Under the pieces are notes generated by a model. It had not been told where the DNA came from. It searched no databases and saw nothing but the letters and a program-made list of their open reading frames with translations. A DNA stretch of 64,000 bases from Sympetrum striolatum (Eukaryota; Arthropoda; Insecta; Odonata; Libellulidae): contig OX388347.1 in the NCBI GenBank assembly GCA_947579665.1, positions 39,006,943-39,070,942 on the forward strand, given 5' to 3'. Each line of letters opens with the position of its first letter. Position 1 is the stretch's first letter. The translations under genes and the position numbers were made by a program. Positions 57,517-64,000 of this stretch are shown here, piece by piece.

Positions 57517-58312
57517 ATGGTCCACAAATACAAGAGGAAAAGCGAGCAGCAAAAAGCGGCAAAAACGTTCTCCATTCCACGAAACACTCTGAAGAGGAGG
57601 GTCCTTGGTAAGAATATTGATGCCAAGGGCAACATAAAGGTGCTGGGGAAGTACCGTGCTGTTTTCACAGAAGAACAAGAAGCAGAACTGGTACGGCACA
57701 TATTGGATTTTGAGGTTCGTTTCTTTGGTGTCACGATTTCAGATCTTCGCTCTTTAGCATACATCCTAGCTGAAAAAAATGGCATTCCGAACAATTTTAA
57801 CAGAGAAACCAAAATGGCTAGCTTAGATTGGGTTGCTGGATTCAGACATCGGCACCCCAAAATTAGTTTAAGGAAACCAGTGCAGACCTCTGCTGCAAGG
57901 GCTCAGGCATTCAATAAACATAACGTGACAAAGTTTTTTAATATTCTTAAGGGCGTTCAAGAGAAACATTTTCACCCTGCCCACAGGGTTTTTAATGTAG
58001 ATGAAACTGGGCTCGTAACGGTTCAATCAAAGAGCTCTAAGATTCTCGCTCTCAAGGGTAGGAGACAAGTTGGAGCTCTGACATCAGCAGAAAGAGGCCA
58101 GCTGTCGACCTTTGTTGTGTGCATGTCAGCTGGCGGAAACTTCATTCCACCATTCAATATTTTTCCAAGACTTCGAATGAAAGCAGAGCTCCAAGATGGA
58201 GCTCCACCAGGAACAATGATTGCAATGACCCGTCTGGTTGGATGCAGAGCGATATTTTTCTTCAGTGGTTTGACCATTTCCTTGCTCATGCCAAACCATC
58301 AGCTGCCGACCC
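57517..58312 (+). pseudogene. pogo-type transposase, truncated in the catalytic domain
   Basis: ATG 57517 begins MVHKYKRKSEQQ, then directly KAAKTFSIPRNTLKRRV; the middle of the psq helix-turn-helix is missing, apparently an in-frame deletion. CENP-B-type HTH follows (LVRHILDFEVRFFGVTISDL ... WVAGFRHRHPKISLRKP), then FNVDETGLVTVQSKSSKI with the first catalytic Asp and AERGQLSTFVVCMSAGGNFI. A frameshift near 58235 leads to SGWMQSDIFLQWFDHFLAHA and the homology stops, so the second and third Asp are gone. It belongs with the left terminus at 56880. Confidence 0.8.
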
Positions 58313-58670
58313 AACTAATCTGAATATTACCACAAACAGCAAAATTTTACCCAGTCCCTACCCAGCTCCAGTCCCCAATACACCAAGCCCTTCTACCAGC
58401 CTAGAAAGACCTTTCACCCCACCTATAGAATGCAGGCTTTCACCACAAACCACTCCGGAATCAGATCATTTCTCTTCCAAGAAGAGGAAGAGAGGATTAG
58501 ATTTAAAGAATGCCCTGGCATCTTCGCTGTCCAAAATTGGAGACCTTCTGGAGGAGAAGAGGAAACAAAACAATTCAGAAAATGAAGAGGATGAGCATAT
58601 CTGCAAATCCTTAGTTATCGCTTTGAAACGGTTGTATAGAAGGCTTTCAAACAGTTGTTCTTGGAATTGC
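58313..58670 (+). pseudogene. BESS-like tail fragment fused to the pogo relic
   Basis: The frame continues into a Pro/Ser/Thr-rich linker (PSPYPAPVPNTPSPSTSLER), an NLS-like KKRKRGLDLK and EEDEHICKSLVIALKRLYRR, which resembles the BESS protein-interaction motif of MADF-BESS factors. The MADF part is absent. It may have been the C-terminal tail of a transposon protein, or a captured host exon. Confidence 0.4.
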
Positions 58671-58710
58671 ATAGGAAGTGAGAGCAATGGCGTGACAAAA
58701 GATGCGGTGG
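58671..58710 (+). repeat. 40-bp segment shared with 49000-49039
   Basis: ATAGGAAGTGAGAGCAATGG continues as CGTGACAAAAGATGCGGTGG here; the other copy differs at three positions. Different flanks follow in the two places, so it marks a shared breakpoint or a small mobile segment. Confidence 0.75.
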
Positions 58711-59329
58711 ACAGTGGTCATAGCTGTACCCATGCGTCCACCTGGGGCAGCAAAAGATATTACGCAAAAGGGTGCACTGCATACCATTGCTCTTGCCCAC
58801 CCCTATCCAGGGGCAGAATTCCTTCTGGAACCTTCTGTTATAGAAGGATGTAGAAATTCTTAGGCTGCAAGCAGTATATAAGGCCCTAATTTTTGGGAAA
58901 CTGGGAGACTCATCTCTCGTCAGCCATCCGAGTAGTTTCCACCTCCGGCGGATTTTGGAGCATACCTAGCGCGTCCTTCGGGACTTGGGGTGTTTCCATT
59001 TCCGTCACTTCCTCAGACGAATGAGAGCAAGAAGCATCTGAATGCAACCCCCTGAATCTTTCGGACGTTTCGTTCTCCCGCGGATACTACAGCATACCCA
59101 GTGCGTCTTCCAGGACTTGGGGTGTTCCCGTTTCCATCGTCCGCTGTGTCAACGCCAAGCCACGAGGTTCCCACAAGGGTTCGCACTCTTCCCTGTCCAC
59201 CGCCGAAGTGCGGATCGGGCACCACGTAAACCACGGTAATTAAAGATCAAGTCACTCTTATCAAATCTTTATTATTTCACTATAGTCGCACCATGTACCT
59301 ACGACAATTTATAAAAAAGTCTTGGCTTT
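58711..59329 (+). repeat. LTR-like sequence with TATA box, decayed
   Basis: GTATATAAGG at about 58875 is a TATA-type promoter, followed by GC-richer leader sequence containing two related blocks (TACCTAGCGCGTCC ... GGACTTGGGGTGTTTCC and TACCCAGTGCGTCT ... GGACTTGGGGTGTTCCC; offset about 123 bp). TTATTATTTCACTATAGTCG near 59270 could be the 3' part. Matching borders were not identified. It precedes a Gypsy integrase end fragment. Confidence 0.4.
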
Positions 59330-59540
59330 ACCTGCATTTTCTTGGGACAGTTGGTCCTTATGAGAAACATAGCGCTTTCCCAGGGACAATCCAGAAAGCT
59401 TGCATCCCATTGGACAGGCCCATATAGAGTTATTAAAGTTCGAAGTGCAGTCACCTTTGCCATCCAAAATGTAGAGAACGGACAAAGAGCAAGGGCCAAC
59501 ATCCGCTACCTCTTACCCTTGCCACCCAATCCAGAAACCC
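59330..59540 (+). pseudogene. Gypsy-like integrase C-terminal fragment
   Basis: LGQLVLMRNIALSQGQSRKL, then ASHWTGPYRVIKVRSAVTFA, then NVENGQRARANIRYLLPLP parallels 50300-50480. The frame is intact but is cut from its integrase core. It runs straight into the LINE frame downstream, giving an artificial fused ORF. Confidence 0.8.
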
Positions 59541-59679
59541 CATCCTTCCCTCACTCAGTGTCCGAGAATAAATCAATAGCTTCAGATCAACCACATGATA
59601 AATCTTTAGCGAAATCAACGACTACGACGCCCATTCACAATCCGCCTTCCTCCTTTTGTAACCCCCTCTTCAACACTAA

Positions 59680-62004
59680 CGAAACCACTATTTTCACTGG
59701 CGACTGGAACGCGAAACATCCCGACTGGGGCTCAGTCAAAAGTAATAAAAATGGCATAACCCTTCGCAACTTTTTAATCAACAACTCCATCCAAATCCAC
59801 TCTCCTCAAGAGCCCACCCATTTCTCTTACAATTCTTCTGACTTATTGGACTTTGCAGTTACGAAAAACTTTGATCTCAATCTATCCGTTCACGCGCTTA
59901 ACGCCCTCTCGTCCGATCACCTACCCATCACCTTCGATCTTCCACTGTCTCCATCCTCTTTCTTTTCATCCCACCCAAATCACGAATAGACTGGACTAAG
60001 TACAATGACTTTATCTCTGACAACATTCACCTCATCCCTCATATCGACGCTCCTTCGCCTCAAACAATTGACCGACAAGTTGACCTCATCACCCGCTTTT
60101 TACTCTCGGCGCGCAACTGCGCAACCACCAACTTTTCATCCCAAATATCTGACGAAAGACTATTCAGAATTCCGTTATTATTACGTAGAAAAATCACACT
60201 CCGTAATGCCTACCATAGGAAATGGAAAATTTACCGATACGCCTTTTACTTTTCCCAATATAAGACCCTGCAAAGGGAAGTAAATTCAGAAATTCGAAAA
60301 ATCAAAAATGATATTTGGGCCCGTAGAATCGAAACCTTAAGCTTTCACGATAATTCTGTCTGGAAACTTGCTAAACAACTCAAAAACAAGTCCAAATTCC
60401 CACCTCCGCTCCGAAAAAACAACAAATTGTATTTTGACCCCTGCACAAAATCGAATATCTTGGCCGTCACACATGCCGCAAATACTACAAATTCACTCTC
60501 CTCTCCCTTCGAAAAAATAGTCGACATTTCCCTCAATAGCCTCTCGTTCACCCCAAACTCCTACATTCCTCCGTTTCACGTCCAAGAAATCTCAAACATC
60601 ATCAAAAATTCAAAATCGCGCTCCGCCCCTGGTCTCGACGAAATTACCAACCTCATGTTAAAACAATTTATTCATTCTCCCGCTGCCTCAGAACTACTTA
60701 CCAATCTCTTCAATAGTTGCCTTTCACTCCCTTACTTCCCTTCAGCCTGGAAATCTTCAAAGGTCATCTTTATTCCCAAACCAAATAAGTCCCCTACAGA
60801 TCCCAACAACCATCGCCCGATCTCGCTCCTATCATGCTTGGGAAAAATTTACGAAAAGCTTATTAATGATCGCCTCTGCACCTTCATGCAAGCATCCAAC
60901 ACATTAATACCTCAGCAAATGGGCTTTCGGAAAAATTACAGTACGACTAATCAGATTTTGCGTCTCCAACATTTAATCACCGATAACTACATTAGAAATA
61001 AACACGCAACAGGTTGCGTATTCCTCGATTATGAGAAAGCTTTTGATTGTGTATGGCACAATGGCCTACTCTACAAATTAATTCATTTCGGCTTCCCTTC
61101 CACCTTAATTTAAGTAATTCAACAATTTCTCTCTGATAGATCCTTCATTGCACACATCCAAAACTACTCGTCTCCTCCGCACTTTAGTTCGTCCGGCGTA
61201 CCACAGGGGTCGGCCATCAGCCCAACCCTTTCTTCCATCTTCATTAATGACATCCCTATTAAAAAGAACACTGACCTATTCCTTTTTGCCGATGATACCG
61301 CGATCGCTACGTCCGGGAGGAATTATGACACAATCGTCGTTAAATTAAATGAGCATCTGGCCGATATCAACAGCTGGTCGGCAAACTGGAAGCTGAGAAT
61401 TAATCCGACGAAGAGCGCATTTATGCACTTTGTTCCGAGTGCAGCTTCATGGAAAAAACCCAATACCCTCTTCCTTCCCACCATCAACCACATTCCTATC
61501 CCGGCTGTGTCGTCTCATAAATTTTTAGGAGTCACATTAGATCGCCATCTAAACTTTAATCTTCACACAAAACTTACAATAGCCAAAGCCACGGCGGCGC
61601 GCTCCGTAATCTCCTCGTTGTTTTCCGCTTCAAGTCCCCTAAATAATAACGAAAAAATTAGCCTGGTTCATGCATTTATCCTCCCTCTTGTTCTGTACGC
61701 TTGCCCCGTTACCTTTAATACTTCAAAATCAAACATCAAAAAATACGAATTGTTCTACAAGAAGACGATCCGCTATGCAACGAGTTCCAGCCGCCTCATC
61801 CCAATTAAAGAAATATTTGACTTTCACCATCTTATTCCACTTTCCTCCCGTTCGCTTAGGATTGCCATCAAGTGTAAAATGAAAACTCCCAAATTAAACA
61901 ACCCCCTCTTAGCAAACATCTGGACCCCAAAAATCAATATTCTTTGTCGTTGCAAAAAGGTTAAAGTCCCCGATTCTATCTTCTCTCTTCTTCATTCTTC
62001 TTAG
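59680..62004 (+). pseudogene. Jockey-type LINE ORF2, 5' truncated (endonuclease end plus RT)
   Basis: The copy begins in the middle of the endonuclease (TTIFTGDWNAKHPDWGSVKS ... SDHLPITFDL). The linker (KWKIYRYAFYFSQYKTLQRE ... WKLAKQLKNKSKFPPPLRKN) and a nearly complete reverse transcriptase follow: RSAPGLDEITNLML, IFIPKPNKSPTDPNNHRPIS, FRKNYSTTNQILRL, VFLDYEKAFDCVWHNGLLYK, SGVPQGSAISPTLSSIFIND, FADDTAI (catalytic), KFLGVTLDRHLNF and the thumb region to 62004. The few defects include a stop at about 61111 and frameshifts near 59980. It inserted into the Gypsy fragment with typical 5' truncation. It differs from the GC-rich 34-36-kb element by sequence and base composition. Confidence 0.85.
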
Positions 62005-62280
62005 TTTATTTTTATTTTTTTATCAAACCACTCTCACTGTCTCTTTTTAATATTAATTTTACATAGTATTTAAAAACTGCTTGGGCCCTTCTTATTAAAA
62101 ATCCAATGTGTCATTATTACTTAAAAGAGTCACACCTGTTAAAATGAGCCATTCCGGGTGACACGGGTTATGGCCCAGTCACTCATAAAATAATGTCAAT
62201 CGTATCGTATCGGAAAAATACCAGATAGAGTAAATATGGGTTCACATGATAATAAGAAGAGAATTTCAGGCTTTGAGGAG
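62005..62280. other. LINE 3' flank, non-coding
   Basis: T-rich start, then GTCAATCGTATCGTATCGG. No poly(A) tail or target duplication could be identified. Confidence 0.35.
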
Positions 62281-62770
62281 AGTAAAATTCGCGAAAAATT
62301 TGGGCGAGAAATAGACGATGTTAGGGACGTGCCGCTAGTAGTGGACCATGGTAATGCATTGGACACTAGCAATGACTTGAGGCGTGACGTCGTTTCTCCG
62401 GATATGAGAATTTGCGAAAAATTTGGGCGAGCAATAGACGATGTTAGCTGTACCGCTAGTTGTGGACCATGGTAATGCATTGGACAGTAGTGATGACTTG
62501 AAGTGCATTGTCGTTTCTCATGAGAAGGAAATTCGCGAAATGTGGCCGTCAGTCGTGGACAGAGATAATACTTTGGAGGCTGACCATGACTTTGGGCGAA
62601 TAAAGCGTTCTCATTAAGAAGGAGTTTCGCGAAATCAAGCCGTCAGTTATAGACCGAGATAATACTTCGGACGCAGAGGAGGTGTTAGAACGGATTATTA
62701 GCACTAAAGAGAAGGAAATGTGCGTAGCCGAGTCGTCCGTTTTGGAACAAAATCTTGCTAAGGAGGTCAG
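62280..62770 (+). repeat. Degenerate coding tandem repeat, about 94-123 bp units
   Basis: Four units begin with ATTCGCGAAA-type sequence at 62287, 62410, 62531 and about 62625. In frame they read KIREKFGREIDDVRDVPLVV then DHGNALDTSND; ICEKFGRAIDDV then VVDHGNALDSSDD; KEIREMWPSVVDRDNTLEAD; and KEFREIKPSVIDRDNTSDAE. One frameshift (near 62450) and one stop (near 62617) break it. It lies just upstream of an LTR-like sequence and may be part of a gag or accessory frame. Confidence 0.65.
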
Positions 62771-62830
62771 CTGCAGATTCTAGTACTTTCCTTTGGTTTG
62801 TCCGGCCATGGCTGCTGATTGATTGCGCCC

Positions 62831-62868
62831 GGTGTACCCTATTCTTCCAATTAAGAATAGAGTACACC
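62831..62868. repeat. 38-nt hairpin (16-bp stem)
   Basis: GGTGTACCCTATTCTT, a six-base loop, and AAGAATAGAGTACACC, with one mismatch. It sits just inside the LTR-like region. Confidence 0.8.
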
Positions 62869-62879
62869 TTTTACTTACA

Positions 62880-63128
62880 AAGGGAAAGGTAGTGCCACAA
62901 GGGGTGGGGTAGCGTCCTAAGAGATCGTACAAAACTTAGTATATAAGAGGCATGTCCTGCCATAAGTGAACGACTTGTATCCTAGACTCCAAGCTGACCA
63001 GAGGTCACTCTGTTCGCACAACCTGCCTTTCCTACCTCTCTTACAAGTAAGTGTACAATAAAAAGTTCAAGTATTGAATACTAAAGCCTTACGTTACTCT
63101 TACCGCTCCCATTCGCAGCATCACTACA
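62880..63128 (+). repeat. LTR-like promoter region of a Gypsy-type element
   Basis: AGTATATAAGAGGCATG (about 62938) is a TATA-type promoter, followed by a leader and CAATAAAAAG (about 63055), a poly(A) signal. Promoter then poly(A) signal over about 120 bp is the U3-R-U5 order. Directly after it comes integrase sequence rather than gag, so the copy is rearranged. Confidence 0.5.
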
Positions 63129-63132
63129 ACAC

Positions 63133-63345
63133 CATGAGGAGCAGCATATTAGCCAGGTGCCACGATAACCCCTCAGCAGGTCATTTAGGGTTCGACATGA
63201 CCGTGGATTTGGTGGGACGACACTTCAATTTGGAAGGATGCTACACAGACAACCGCACGTACGTCCGGCATTGCTTATCATGCAAGAAGCGCAAGGCAGG
63301 AACCGCCTCTATACCCATTAAACCAGTAACGGAGGCAACCTCTAG
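63133..63345 (+). pseudogene. Gypsy-like integrase zinc-binding domain
   Basis: MRSSILARCHDNPSAGHLGF, then VGRHFNLEGCYTDNRTYVRH, then CLSCKKRKAGT shows the complete H-H-C-C zinc site (the Cys pair that is damaged in the 49.5-kb copy is intact here). About 200 bp matches 49467-49690. It ends abruptly after PVTEAT. Confidence 0.85.
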
Positions 63346-63739
63346 AAAAATGAGTCATTTTTTAGTAAATAGCAGCATTTAATGGATTTTTTACACAAAA
63401 ACTTCACTTAGAAAGATCCATAGATTGGCAGGAAGCTCTTACTGTTTATCTGAAGAATAGTTTTTTTTTTTTCGGCATATTCAAGAAAATGGAAACAAAG
63501 TTTCCATGTTAACGAAAGGTTTATTCTGCACAATTCCAGTTGGCTCAATGTAAATATTTATTTTCCTGAAATTGTTATCCAGAACTTACCAAGTACTTCT
63601 ATGACCCCAGGTACCTATAAAATAGTGGTTTGAAATGTTTAGTATTTGAAATTGATAATTTACATCTAAGAAACAAACCATCGAACTTAAATTAAATTCA
63701 TTTTGGGTAGTATATAGGTTATATGCCTATAGGATATAT
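63346..63739. other. AT-rich non-coding stretch
   Basis: No gene recognised. Confidence 0.35.
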
Positions 63740-64000
63740 GCCCCCAGTTTATCATGCCTATTTCCATTCTGTTTTAAAATATGGCATCATTCTGTGGGGA
63801 AACGCCTCAGGTTGGGAGACAATATTCAAAGTACAAAAGAAGGTTGTGTGCATTATAAATAAATTGGGGTATAGAGAGTCTTGCAAACAAGCTTTCAAAA
63901 GCAATGGCATACTAACTTTTCCATGCACTTACTTGTATGAACTCATGTGCTATGTCAGTGTTAATATGGATAAGCTGAAAATTGATCAATCAGACCACAG
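63740..64000 (+). pseudogene. Non-LTR retrotransposon RT C-terminal fragment, cut by window edge
   Basis: The frame reads PPVYHAYFHSVLKYGIILWG, then FKVQKKVVCIINKLGYRESC, then NGILTFPCTYLYELMCYVSV. This is the post-thumb region of LINE reverse transcriptases (HS-L-YGI--WG, then KVQK--VR-I). It continues past the end of the window and belongs to a family different from the Jockey-type copy at 60-62 kb. Confidence 0.75.

Overview
The window looks like repeat-dense nuclear DNA from an arthropod, most likely an insect. This is inferred from the AT-rich base composition, GT-AG introns of 70-800 bp, and the mix of transposon families (P/THAP, pogo/Tigger, hAT, Helitron, Jockey-like LINEs, Gypsy-like LTR elements, a tRNA-derived SINE). 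I cannot name the species. There is no bacterial-type gene organisation, rRNA or CRISPR.

Layout. 1-14 kb is almost gene-free AT-rich DNA: one plausible 63-bp internal exon (1439-1501), a 153-nt foldback repeat (8479-8631), diverged tandem repeats, and an inverted-repeat-bounded element (9845-10845). 14.5-19.8 kb holds a decayed P-element/THAP-type transposase gene on the minus strand, plus an inverted copy of its 3' part. Between the two copies lie a BiP/Hsp70 pseudogene that keeps an intron and a LINE reverse transcriptase scrap. 21.6-22.8 kb ends like a Helitron (hairpin, then CTAG/T). 24.3-26.96 kb is a hAT-like element with an 8-bp target duplication, directly upstream of a LINE with a PHD-type ORF1 (27.1-28.9 kb). 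30-31.5 kb has a SINE and a deleted mariner-like relic. 33.8-36.55 kb is a GC-rich Jockey-type LINE cut off before its reverse transcriptase.

The only gene that looks intact is a six-exon BEN-domain gene at 36626-39133, whose splice phases all fit. It is followed by a long open pogo-type transposase with a C-terminal PHD finger (39554-41209).

The most interesting locus is 41.9-45.5 kb: a multi-exon, broken gene whose conserved blocks line up by eye with the catalytic core of RAG1/Transib recombinases. Its downstream flank carries CACTGTG followed by CGTCG, resembling a Transib/RSS-type end plus a 5-bp GC-rich target duplication. It is interrupted by a fragment of a reverse-transcribing element with an RNase H domain. 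The second notable locus is 50.6-54.1 kb: a broken piece of an alphavirus-like (negevirus/virga-like) replicase, seen as an endogenous viral element lying exactly between two nearly identical 0.6-kb direct repeats.

The last 18 kb (46-64 kb) is a patchwork of Tigger, Gypsy (RNase H, integrase, LTR-like ends), pogo, Mutator/YqaJ-like and LINE fragments. Apart from the BEN gene there is no evidence of genes acting together; the organisation reflects nested transposition and decay.
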